Shown: positions 1 to 6,252, numbered from the stretch's first letter. The stretch: 9,296 bases of DNA from DASRBO01 sp035653595 (GCA_035653595.1 DASRBO010000150.1:1-9296); one strand, 5' to 3'. A program made the numbers and translations. The notes: generated by a model from the sequence alone, not told the origin.

Positions 1-183
1 GTGGTTGAGCGATCCGGGCTGGCCGCCGCCCTCGATGAGGACCAGCTTGAGGGGCGGCTCGGCGATGGCGAAGTTGGCGTAGCCGGGCCGGACCTTGGCC
101 GGGGCAGCGGCGAACAGCTTCGAATAGAACTCGATGGCCGCGTCCAGGTCGGAGACGTTCAGGGCCAGCTGGACTCGGGACAT
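1..183 (-). CDS. arsI: ArsI/CadI-family vicinal-oxygen-chelate dioxygenase, N-terminal 61 residues (partial)
   Basis: Minus-strand reading frame starting at ATG (183-181) and running off the left edge. An AGGAGG ribosome site (191-196 on the opposite strand) lies 7 nt before the start. The visible protein begins MSRVQLALNVSDLDAAIEFY and contains a RPGYANFAIAEPPLKLVLIE block followed by LNH, which is the characteristic N-terminal half of the ArsI/CadI family within the glyoxalase/VOC fold. Known members are Fe(II)-dependent C-As lyases that degrade methylarsenite, or proteins induced by cadmium and arsenic. Gln5 and the last visible residue, His61, fall where family metal ligands are expected (alignment by memory, inference). 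The vicinal cysteine pair that would separate ArsI from other VOC proteins lies outside the window, so substrate is unproven. It is divergently transcribed from arsR, which supports an arsenic role. Confidence 0.85.
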   Translation of the reverse strand, partial: MSRVQLALNVSDLDAAIEFYSKLFAAAPAKVRPGYANFAIAEPPLKLVLIEGGGQPGSLNH

Positions 184-200
184 CGGGGTGCCTCCTGTTA

Positions 201-218
201 GATTGAAAGTCGTCGATC
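201..218. promoter_or_regulatory. Candidate ArsR operator 2, imperfect copy
   Basis: GATTGAA-AGTC-GTCGATC has the same 7-4-7 layout as the site at 235-252, with 5 of 7 arm pairs intact. Its first 12 bases (GATTGAAAGTCG) match the reverse complement of 241-252 at 11 of 12 positions. The two sites start 34 bp apart, close to three helical turns, and each overlaps a -35 of one promoter and the start point of the other. Weaker symmetry makes it a likely second, lower-affinity site. Confidence 0.5.
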
Positions 219-231
219 AGAGTTCTACGCT
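203..231 (+). promoter_or_regulatory. Probable promoter of arsR
   Basis: TTGAAA (203-208), 17 bp spacer, TACGCT (226-231) is a reasonable sigma-70-type promoter for arsR. Its -35 is inside operator 201-218 and its predicted start (about 238) is inside operator 235-252, the mirror image of the arsI promoter. This suggests autorepression of arsR. The -10 is only a moderate match. Confidence 0.5.
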
Positions 232-250
232 ACAGATTGACGACTGTCAA
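222..250 (-). promoter_or_regulatory. Probable promoter of arsI/cadI
   Basis: On the minus strand there is a perfect -35 hexamer TTGACA (250-245), a 17 bp spacer and a -10-like TAGAAC (227-222, 4 of 6 to consensus). Transcription would start near 215, about 30 nt before the ATG at 183. The -35 lies inside operator 235-252 and the predicted start lies inside operator 201-218, so a bound ArsR dimer at either site would block it. Hexamers are read directly; activity is inferred. Confidence 0.6.
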
Positions 251-252
251 TC
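235..252. promoter_or_regulatory. ArsR operator 1, perfect 7-4-7 inverted repeat
   Basis: GATTGAC-GACT-GTCAATC is a perfect inverted repeat with 7 bp arms, 10 bp before the arsR start and overlapping the -35 of the divergent arsI promoter. ArsR/SmtB repressors bind imperfect palindromes of this kind in their own promoters, and the repressor gene is adjacent. The symmetry is seen; the binding is inferred. Confidence 0.7.
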
Positions 253-261
253 GGAGGTTCG

Positions 262-606
262 GTGGCAACCAGACAGTCAGTGCGGGCGACTACCTCCGAC
301 GAGCTCTGCTGCTCGTCGGTCATCGAGGCGCCGCTGTCCGAAGCCGAGGCGGCCGAGCTGGCCCAGGTCATGGCGGCCATGGCCGATCCCGTCCGCCTCC
401 GCCTGCTCTCCCTCGTCGCCGCTCAGGGGGAGGTGTGCTCCTGCGACCTCGAGGCGCCGCTGGCCCGCTCCCAGCCGACGGTCTCGCATCACACCCGGAT
501 CCTGGCGGCGGCCGGTCTTATCACCGGAGACAAGCGGGGCAAGTGGACCTGGTGGCGGATCGAACCCACCCGGCTGGCCGCCGTCCGCCGGGCGCTCGGG
601 GCCTGA
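262..606 (+). CDS. arsR: ArsR/SmtB-family arsenic-responsive repressor
   Basis: Encodes 114 residues from GTG 262, with GGAGG at 252-256 placed 5 nt upstream. The fold is a winged helix: DPVRLRLLSL (42-51) leads into the metal-site helix EVCSCDL (57-63), the recognition helix SQPTVSHHTRIL (70-81) and the wing DKRGKWTWWRI (90-100). As(III) ligands are evident: a vicinal pair Cys16-Cys17 near the N-terminus and Cys59/Cys61 in a CxCDL motif. The N-terminal pair plus a helix cysteine resembles the intersubunit three-thiolate site of Corynebacterium glutamicum ArsR, while the CxC spacing resembles the plasmid R773 type. The protein should bind its own promoter region and release it on arsenite or antimonite. 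It is divergent from an ArsI/CadI gene, the usual target. No arsenite efflux pump or arsenate reductase is visible, though one may lie beyond the left edge. Confidence 0.93.
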   Translation: MATRQSVRATTSDELCCSSVIEAPLSEAEAAELAQVMAAMADPVRLRLLSLVAAQGEVCSCDLEAPLARSQPTVSHHTRILAAAGLITGDKRGKWTWWRIEPTRLAAVRRALGA

Positions 607-641
607 GCGCCAGCGACGGCTGTCCTCACTGTCGAAACGGC

Positions 642-659
642 GCCGGGTCAGGCCCCGGC
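642..659. terminator. Weak GC hairpin between convergent arsR and HEAT gene
   Basis: GCCGGG-tcaggc-CCCGGC forms a 6 bp perfect stem in the 63 bp gap between two genes that end face to face. There is no T-tract on either side, so it is not a canonical intrinsic terminator. Position favours a bidirectional stop signal, but a short GC palindrome is common by chance here. Confidence 0.25.
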
Positions 660-669
660 CGCTCCATCC

Positions 670-1260
670 TCAGCAGCAGAGTGCGAACCAGCGGGCGGCG
701 AACTTGCGCAGCCGCGGATTGGGGTCAGCGTCCTTCACCTGGGCGATCGCAGCGAGGACCGGCTCGGTTCGCCGGGCAGAAGAGCGGGCCAGCGTCTCGA
801 TGGCCACCCTCCGGACGTTCGCACTGGGATCGTCGCGGGCTAGCCTGATCGCCGCCGGCGAGAAGGCCGCCTCCCCGGGACGGCATGCGCCCTCCTTGCA
901 GCGGTCGCAGCCCAGGGTGTGCAGCGCCCACGCTCGGACCTCGGGGCTCGGGTCATCGAGGCACTCGATCAGGTCAGCGATGGCGGCGTCGTCGAGGAAG
1001 TGGTCGAGGATGCGTGCGCAGGTGGCGCGGACCTTGGCCTCGGTGTGCCGCAGGCCCCGCTGGAGAAGGCGCACATCCTTGGCGGCCTCGTTCCACAGCT
1101 TCCAGGAGGCAGCGCTGGACAGGTGCTCGACGCACAGGCGGTCCAGCAGCTCCTCCCCGGTCAGCCCGATCAGCGAGGCGGCGGCGAACGGCGGCTCAGC
1201 GGGCCTCCGTGGGCGAGCCCCCGGAGGCGGCTTGCGATGTCCCTTCCGGGTCTTGGCCAC
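670..1260 (-). CDS. HEAT-repeat protein with a CX2CX4C cysteine cluster
   Basis: Encodes 196 residues from GTG 1260 (VAKTRKGHRK...). A basic, proline-rich N-terminus (1-24) precedes about four HEAT-like helical pairs: roughly 58-92, 93-117, 133-160 and 167-190, with typical turns such as DDPSPEVRAWALHTLG and DDPSANVRRVAIETLA. Such repeats build a curved solenoid for protein binding and carry no enzymatic motif. The third pair is interrupted by Cys118-X2-Cys121-X4-Cys126, and the protein ends in Cys-Cys. An upstream in-frame GTG at 1347 would add 29 residues, but those codons have clearly lower third-position GC than the body, so 1260 is preferred. No Shine-Dalgarno precedes 1260; TACGAT ends 6 nt upstream, compatible with a leaderless transcript. 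The gene converges on arsR. Its partner and process are unknown. Confidence 0.8.
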   Translation of the reverse strand: MAKTRKGHRKPPPGARPRRPAEPPFAAASLIGLTGEELLDRLCVEHLSSAASWKLWNEAAKDVRLLQRGLRHTEAKVRATCARILDHFLDDAAIADLIECLDDPSPEVRAWALHTLGCDRCKEGACRPGEAAFSPAAIRLARDDPSANVRRVAIETLARSSARRTEPVLAAIAQVKDADPNPRLRKFAARWFALCC

Positions 1261-1266
1261 CCGGGC

Positions 1267-1272
1267 ATCGTA
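1267..1272 (-). promoter_or_regulatory. Candidate -10 element for leaderless HEAT-protein mRNA
   Basis: On the minus strand TACGAT (TAnnnT type, 4 of 6 to consensus) is followed by 6 nt and then the GTG start at 1260, the spacing expected when transcription begins at the start codon itself. No ribosome site is present and no clear -35 is seen. Leaderless genes are frequent in actinobacteria. The call is inferential. Confidence 0.3.
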
Positions 1273-1399
1273 GGGTGGGCTCGCCGGGCATGGCTCCCGC
1301 TTTTCACCCGTTGCCACCAAGCAAGAACAACCCGATCGTCGCCGCACTTGTACGCGGTCGTACCCCCGGGCAGGCTCCCCCCGATTGGAGGAGGCGGTC

Positions 1400-2290
1400 G
1401 TGACTCTCCCGCCGGTGGAAGGCCTGGCCGAGCGGCTCCGATGGGCTGGCTGGGACTGCGACCTGGGTGACCCGGAGGCGTTCCAGGCACTCGACCGGGG
1501 CTTCGGCAGTGATGTCTACGGCATACCCGGTGCCGTCGTCCTCCGCCTCGCCCGCACCGCCTCCAGCCACGCCGGACATGCCCGCGAGCAGGTCCTGCTC
1601 CCCTTGCTTGACGGAGCTCTGCCGGCCCGTGTGCCGGCGCCCGTCTGGTCGGCGCCGGCCGGCCCCGACTTTCCTCATGGGGCCCTCGCCCTCACGTGGC
1701 TGGCGGGCGCCACACCGGCCGGCCCCGAGCCGGCGCCCGACCCGTCCGACATCGGCGGCTTCATGGCGGAGCTGCATCGGGTCGAGCCCGGTGCCCTGGC
1801 GGTGGCCGGACTGCCCGGTCCCGATGCCATCGATGCCCGCCGTAGGGCCGATGCCGGCCTGGCTCTCCGGGTGGCCGAGGACCGCTGGGCCCCCGCTCGG
1901 GTCGACGCCCTCGCCACCTGGCTGGACCGCACCCTGGCGGTGGCTCGAAGCGACCAGTTCGAGCCGGTGCTCCGACACGGGGACCTCTGGTGGGCCAACC
2001 TGCGCGTCCAGGACGGGCGCCTCAGCGGGGTGGTCGACTGGGAGAACGCCGGCGTCGGTGACCCGGCCGAGGATCTCGCCACCCAGATGTACTTCGGTGC
2101 GAAGCCCTACTCGGAAATCCTGGCCGCCTACCTTGCCGAGCGGCCTGATGACCCCGGTCTCGAGCGCCGGGCATGCGCACTGTTCGCCCTGCGGGAGCTG
2201 ATGGGGATCCGGCTGTGCGTCGAGGCGGACGACATGGTCGAACTGGAGAGCGAGCTGGATGCGCTCTGGCGCACCGTCCTGTCGGCCTGA
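1400..2290 (+). CDS. APH/choline-kinase-fold phosphotransferase
   Basis: Encodes 296 residues. GTG 1400 is chosen because GGAGGAGG (1387-1394) sits 5 nt upstream; an in-frame TTG at 1385 would place the ribosome site inside the gene. Landmarks of the aminoglycoside phosphotransferase (APH, kinase-like) family are clear: the catalytic loop LRHGDLWWANL (191-201; Asp195 as base, Asn200 as metal ligand) and the DFG-equivalent VVDWENAGVGDPAEDLA (211-227; Asp213). The N-lobe strand VVLRLAR (46-52) puts Arg49 where kinases keep the ATP-binding lysine, a frequent change in this branch, and Glu63 may be the partner glutamate. It would transfer ATP phosphate to a small hydroxylated substrate in the cytoplasm. 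The substrate cannot be told from sequence; antibiotic resistance should not be assumed. Its start region lies head to head with the HEAT gene. Confidence 0.85.
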   Translation: MTLPPVEGLAERLRWAGWDCDLGDPEAFQALDRGFGSDVYGIPGAVVLRLARTASSHAGHAREQVLLPLLDGALPARVPAPVWSAPAGPDFPHGALALTWLAGATPAGPEPAPDPSDIGGFMAELHRVEPGALAVAGLPGPDAIDARRRADAGLALRVAEDRWAPARVDALATWLDRTLAVARSDQFEPVLRHGDLWWANLRVQDGRLSGVVDWENAGVGDPAEDLATQMYFGAKPYSEILAAYLAERPDDPGLERRACALFALRELMGIRLCVEADDMVELESELDALWRTVLSA

Positions 2291-2789
2291 GTCCGACCCG
2301 GTCCGCCGGTGGCATGGGGCGGCCGATTCGATTAGGTGGTCCCGCCCTTCTTGAGCCCCTAGGGGTCCAGGGCTTCGACAACCACAAACTGCCAGCAGCG
2401 CGCAGCGTCTACGGGCCAATCCCCTACGGGCAGCGGACTAGGACCCGGCACATTTCTGACCAGTCATGTCGTAGCGCCAGGTGCTCATTTGCCGACGCAT
2501 CTGTGCCAAATGCTTGAAGTGCGCCGCGTGGCTGTCCACCATCCTGACCAGGCGGAGCGTTGAACTTCGGGCTGAAGCTTGGTCGCCTGGTCCGGGGGGA
2601 GCGAGTGGCGAAACCGGCGCCGACGAGACGGACCGGCACTCGTTGCCCGGACCAAAGGAGTCCAGTGGCCCCGACATTCTTCCAACGCCCGAGCCGAAGG
2701 CATCGGGCCAGCCTCGGACAGCAGCGGTCCACTGGTCGTGCCCGAGCCGCGCACTCCTCCGAGCCCGGGCGATCAGCGCGGTGAGCGGC
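2291..2789. other. 499 bp without a supported gene
   Basis: Separates the phosphotransferase from the unknown gene at 2790. All frames are short or have poor third-position bias. It holds a 10 bp palindrome CCCCTAGGGG (2356-2365) and a TGAC-CA-GTCA dyad near 2459. The frame of the 2790 gene stays open back to 2481, but its third-position GC drops sharply there. A 74-codon frame (TTG 2560 to TGA 2784) ends just before the next start and has only average codon bias. No terminator with a T-tract is seen after the phosphotransferase. This may be decayed coding sequence or a long regulatory spacer. Confidence 0.5.
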
Positions 2790-3242
2790 ATGGACACCCT
2801 CTCAGCGGTCGTGTCCTCGACCGGCTTCCTCAGGATCGTGCCGAGGCCCTTCTTGGAGGTGTTGGCCTCCCTGGCCTCCTGTTCCGGGGGCGACCAGGCG
2901 CCACCCGGCCAGATGCTCGGATCGCGGGTTCAGATCCGGGGTCTGGACATCGCCCATCAGGAGGTGCGCGGCGAGACCACCATGCAGGCGCGGGTGCTCG
3001 GCGTGCGAAGGTCGATTCCGATGGAGCTCCTGATATGCCAATGGACTCGGCCTCGATCGACCCGGGTCGAGCTGAACGCGGTCAGGAAGATCCGACCCAC
3101 CCAGAGCTACTACCGGGCCGGCCACGTCTTGCTAGAGGCCATCTGCTCCGAGGCGACACAAGAGATCCTGCCGACCCGGGAGCTCGATGCCTGGCGGGTG
3201 GCGGTGATGTGGGCGACCACCGAGTCTCTCCAGATGTCCTGA
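2790..3242 (+). CDS. Hypothetical protein, 150 residues, family not recognised
   Basis: The frame from ATG 2790 has about 87 percent G or C at third codon positions (counted by eye), against clearly lower values upstream in the same frame, which is the main reason to call it. The start is uncertain: GGTGAG at 2780-2785 is a weak ribosome site, GTG 2781 is in frame three codons earlier, and ATG 2910 is an internal alternative. The product starts MDTLSAVVSSTGFLRIVPRP. It has a hydrophobic stretch at about 19-34, then a strand-rich middle (RVQIRGLDIAHQEV, then TMQARVLGV), a conserved-looking KIRPTQSYYRAGHVLLEAI segment (about 99-117) and a helical C-terminus. No catalytic motif, signal peptide or obvious domain is recognised. 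It ends 19 bp before the convergent phosphatase gene. Confidence 0.55.
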   Translation: MDTLSAVVSSTGFLRIVPRPFLEVLASLASCSGGDQAPPGQMLGSRVQIRGLDIAHQEVRGETTMQARVLGVRRSIPMELLICQWTRPRSTRVELNAVRKIRPTQSYYRAGHVLLEAICSEATQEILPTRELDAWRVAVMWATTESLQMS

Positions 3243-3261
3243 GCCAGCCCTCGGCAACGCG

Positions 3262-6252
3262 CTAGCTCCAGGTGACCACGATCGGCGACGAGTCGGCCTG
3301 GGCGTTGGCGCCGCCGCTATTGGAGATGAGCGCCACGTAGCGCTGGCTCATCGCCGAGGACTGGCTTACGGAGACCGACAGCGTCGTCCCGCAGCCGGTA
3401 TGGGCCACCTGGGTGCCGGTGGAGGCGTCCATGATCGTGATCCCGTAAGGCGTCGGGCACACGTCCTGGTTGGAGGTGGCCGTCAGGGTGACGCTGCCGC
3501 CCACCGCCGCCGAGGTGGCCGAGGCGGCCAGGGTGACGCCGTAGCCGCCGTTGGCGTAGATCGGGGTGAACTCGTCGTTGACCGAGGTGGCCGAGGCCCC
3601 GTTGGGATTCACCACCGTCACGTCGACCGTCGACGTCGACGACAGCGCCGGCGAGGTGGCGGTGATGGAGGTGTCCGAGCTCACCGTGAAGCTGGCCGCC
3701 GGTGCTCCGCCGAAGTCCACCCCGGTGGCGCCGGTCAGGTTGGAGCCGGTGATGGTGACGGTCGTGCCGCCGGCGGTGGGCCCGGAGGTCGGGCTGACCG
3801 AGCTGACCACCGGCACGCCGCTGACCGTGCTGGTCGGCTGGGACCAGGTCAGGATGACCGGGGAGGAGTCGGCCTGGGCGTTGGCCCCGCCGCTGTTGGA
3901 GATCATCGCCACGTAGCGCTGGGTCGTGGCCTGGGACTGGCTCACCGTGGTCGACAGTGTCGTCCCGCAACCGGTGTGGGCCACCTGCGTGCCGGTGGAG
4001 GCGTCCATGATCGTGATCCCGTAAGGCGTCGGGCACACGTCCTGGTTTGAGGTGGCGGTCAGGGTGACCGTGGCCCCAACCGAGGGGGACGAGTTGGAGG
4101 TGGTCAGGGTGACCCCGTAGCCGCCGTTGGCGTAGGTGGGCGTGAACTCGTCGCCGACCGAGGTGGCCGAGGCGCCGTTGGCGTTGGCCACGGTCACGTC
4201 CACGGTCGAGGTGGCCAGCGCCGGCGAGGTGGCGGTGATCGAGGTGTCGGAGCTCACCGTGAAGTTGGTGGCCGGCACGCTGCCGAAGCTCACCCCGCTG
4301 GCCCCGGTGAGGTTGGACCCGGTGATGGTGACGGTCGCGCCGCCTCCGCTCGGCCCGGACACCGGGCTGACCGAGTTCACCACCGGCACCCCCGAGGTGG
4401 TGTTGGAGGGCTGGGACCAGGTGACCAGCACCGGCGAGGAGTCGGCCTGGGCGTTGGCCCCCCCGGAGTTGCAGATGAGGGCCACGTAGCGCTGGGTCTC
4501 CGCCGATGCCTGGCTGATGGTGGTCGACAGGGTGGTGCCGCACCCGGTGTGGACCAGCTCCACCCCGGTGGAGGCGTCGAAGATCGACATCCCGTAGGGG
4601 GTCGGGCACACGTCCTGGTTGGCGGTGGCGGTGAGGGTGACCGTCCCGCCCACCGTCGGAGAGGTGGTGGACGCGGCCAGGGTGATGGCGTAGCCGTTGT
4701 TGGAGAACGTGGGGGTGTACTCGTCGTTGACCGACGTGGGTGACGTGCCGTTGGGGGTGGTCACCGTCACGTTCTGGGTCGAGGACAGGGCCGGGGCGAC
4801 CGCGGTTATCGAGGTGGCCGAGTTGACGGTGAAGCTGGTGGCGGGAGTGGTCCCGAAGCTGACCCCGGTGGCCCCGGTAAGCGCCGTGCCGGTGATGGTC
4901 ACCGAGGTGCCCCCGGCGGCCGGGCCCGAAATCGGGCTGACCGAGGTGACGGAAGGGGCGGCGGTGCCGCCGCTGACGCCGGGGCAGCTGACCTGGCCCT
5001 GCTCGAGGGTGGTGCCGGCGGTGCTGTGGTAGGCGAAGGAGGCGTAGCCGGAGTGCAGGGTGAGGGCCAGCACCCCGAAGTTGGCGTCCTGGCGGTAGAC
5101 GGTGCCGGGCAGCGGGCTGGTCCCCCAGGGGCTCAGGTCCACTCCCCCGGTGCCGACCACGAACTCGCTCACCCCGTTGCTGGCCAGGTTGCCGTTGGCG
5201 TCCCGCGGCGAGAGGTGCTCGTAGGAGTGGTCGTGCCCGGCCAGGGCCAAGGCGGCGTGGGCGGAGTAGAGGTCCGACCACAGGGCCGAGTAGGTCGAGT
5301 CGCTGCCCATCTCGCCCGAGGACCACCGGGGATCGTGCATCGACACGGCGATGCACTGGCCGGTGTGGGCGGCGAGGTCGTTGCGCAGCCAGGTCTCCTC
5401 GGGCGAGCCCGAACCGCACCCGCCGATGGCGGCGCACTCGGTGTCCAGGCTGACCAGGTGCCAGGTGCCACCGGTGACCGGCACGTCGTAGCTGTACCAG
5501 TCGTTGGTGGCGCTCACCCCGGACGGCAGGACGTTGTTGAAGTAGGAGAAGTAGGAGGAGGCGCTGAGGGTGGGCGGCTCGGCGTCGGTCTCGTTGACAT
5601 CGCCCCAGTCGTGGTTGCCGGGGACGGGCCGCACCACCAGTCCGGGGACGCTGGTGGCGAGCTTGCCCCACGACGCCCCGTAGCCGTTGGTGTACATGGA
5701 CCCGGTGGGGGGCTGGCCCTGGGTGGCGCTGTCGGAGTACTGGTCGTCGCCGAGCGGCAGGAGGTAGTTGGGCGCGACGGAGCTGATCGCCGAGGCGGTG
5801 GCGCCCATCTGGCAGTAGGACGGGTTGGAGCCGTTGAAGTTCGGGTCAGCGGGGTCGCAGGCGATGTCGCCGGCGGCCGCCACCACCGGATCGGACCACG
5901 TGACCGTGACGGTCGAGGAGGAGGCCACCACCGCCCCGGAGGAGTTGACCAACCGGCCCACGTAGCTATGGCTGGTCGCCCCGGGCTGGGAGACGGTCGC
6001 CACGCACTGGCTACCGCTGGTGCAGGAGGCGACGGTCGACCCGGTGGTGGAGTCGAACACCTGCAGCGGCTGGGAGGAGGTGGCGGCCACGGACGAGGTG
6101 GCGGTCAGGGTCACCGACCGCGACACCGCCGGCGAGGTGTTGGAACCACTCAGTGTGACCGTCGGGGTGGCAGCGGCGGCCCGTATGGCCATCGGACCGA
6201 TACCACTCACCGTCGCTGCGAACAGGGCGAGCGCGCCCCAGCTCTTTCTCAT
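3262..6252 (-). CDS. Secreted purple-acid-phosphatase-like metallophosphoesterase with Ig and TIG domains
   Basis: Encodes 996 residues from ATG 6252, with AAGGA 7 nt upstream. A Sec signal peptide (MRKS, hydrophobic core about 7-21, cleavage near AAA-AT at 26-29) directs export. Domain order: Ig-like 1 (30-120), catalytic domain (122-425), then three TIG+Ig units (433-622, 623-813, 814-996). Binuclear-metal motifs are all present: GDI (Asp129), GDDQY (Asp169, Tyr172, matching GDxxY), GNHDWGD (Asn213, His214), VSMH (His306) and GHDH (His340, His342). The GDxxY/VxxH pattern fits purple acid phosphatases, so hydrolysis of phosphomonoesters outside the cell is likely; the substrate is unknown. 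Each of the three C-terminal Ig domains has a conserved Cys pair (for example 549 and 571) that could form a disulfide; the N-terminal Ig copy has Cys77 and Cys83. There is no LPXTG, membrane anchor or other wall-sorting tail: the protein stops exactly at the VTWS that ends each Ig copy. It is divergent from the DUF1800-DUF1501 pair. Confidence 0.92.
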   Translation of the reverse strand: MRKSWGALALFAATVSGIGPMAIRAAAATPTVTLSGSNTSPAVSRSVTLTATSSVAATSSQPLQVFDSTTGSTVASCTSGSQCVATVSQPGATSHSYVGRLVNSSGAVVASSSTVTVTWSDPVVAAAGDIACDPADPNFNGSNPSYCQMGATASAISSVAPNYLLPLGDDQYSDSATQGQPPTGSMYTNGYGASWGKLATSVPGLVVRPVPGNHDWGDVNETDAEPPTLSASSYFSYFNNVLPSGVSATNDWYSYDVPVTGGTWHLVSLDTECAAIGGCGSGSPEETWLRNDLAAHTGQCIAVSMHDPRWSSGEMGSDSTYSALWSDLYSAHAALALAGHDHSYEHLSPRDANGNLASNGVSEFVVGTGGVDLSPWGTSPLPGTVYRQDANFGVLALTLHSGYASFAYHSTAGTTLEQGQVSCPGVSGGTAAPSVTSVSPISGPAAGGTSVTITGTALTGATGVSFGTTPATSFTVNSATSITAVAPALSSTQNVTVTTPNGTSPTSVNDEYTPTFSNNGYAITLAASTTSPTVGGTVTLTATANQDVCPTPYGMSIFDASTGVELVHTGCGTTLSTTISQASAETQRYVALICNSGGANAQADSSPVLVTWSQPSNTTSGVPVVNSVSPVSGPSGGGATVTITGSNLTGASGVSFGSVPATNFTVSSDTSITATSPALATSTVDVTVANANGASATSVGDEFTPTYANGGYGVTLTTSNSSPSVGATVTLTATSNQDVCPTPYGITIMDASTGTQVAHTGCGTTLSTTVSQSQATTQRYVAMISNSGGANAQADSSPVILTWSQPTSTVSGVPVVSSVSPTSGPTAGGTTVTITGSNLTGATGVDFGGAPAASFTVSSDTSITATSPALSSTSTVDVTVVNPNGASATSVNDEFTPIYANGGYGVTLAASATSAAVGGSVTLTATSNQDVCPTPYGITIMDASTGTQVAHTGCGTTLSVSVSQSSAMSQRYVALISNSGGANAQADSSPIVVTWS
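3265..4956 (-). repeat. Three tandem coding repeats of about 570 bp (TIG+Ig units)
   Basis: Unit 1 is 4956-4387, unit 2 is 4386-3814, unit 3 is 3813-3265, each 183-191 codons. Landmarks recur in order: SVSPxSGPxxGG, VTITGxxLTGAxGVxFG, SITAxxPAL, DEFTP, NGGYGVTL, NQDVCPTPYG, DASTG, HTGCGTTLS, QRYVA, NSGGANAQADSSP, VTWS. Units 2 and 3 are closest: 3413-3471 and 3989-4047 are identical over 59 bp at an offset of 576 bp. Unit 1 is more diverged, with MSIFDASTG in place of ITIMDASTG. The pattern indicates stepwise internal duplication, with the 2/3 step the most recent or homogenised by conversion. Confidence 0.9.

Noticed and set aside
134..1273. 379-codon plus-strand frame across arsR and the HEAT gene
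   Set aside because: Crosses two genes with clear protein evidence and gives a serine/arginine-rich product with no domain.
1385..1399. TTG 1385 as phosphotransferase start
   Set aside because: The strong GGAGGAGG site lies between it and GTG 1400, so 1400 is the start.
1400..2290. Aminoglycoside resistance gene
   Set aside because: Only fold-level motifs are visible; the family covers many metabolic kinases and no resistance context is present.
2356..2365. CCCCTAGGGG palindrome as an operator, attachment site or terminator
   Set aside because: No loop, no T-tract, no tRNA or integrase nearby; a lone 10 bp palindrome is weak evidence.
2320..2400. Possible tRNA remnant near TTCGA-like sequences
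   Set aside because: No acceptor stem or anticodon arm could be folded on either strand.
1304..2419. 371-codon minus-strand frame opposite the phosphotransferase
   Set aside because: Antisense shadow; the plus strand has a ribosome site and kinase motifs.
2579..3265. 228-codon plus-strand frame overlapping the unknown gene
   Set aside because: Arginine/glycine/proline-rich shadow; the frame of 2790-3242 has far better third-position bias.
3265..4956. CRISPR or noncoding satellite repeat
   Set aside because: Period is about 570 bp and fully coding, with repeats matching protein domains.
3317..5671. 784-codon minus-strand open frame inside the phosphatase gene
   Set aside because: Arginine-, histidine- and proline-rich shadow of the TIG/Ig repeats in another frame; no domain sense, while the 996-residue frame has intact motifs and a signal peptide.
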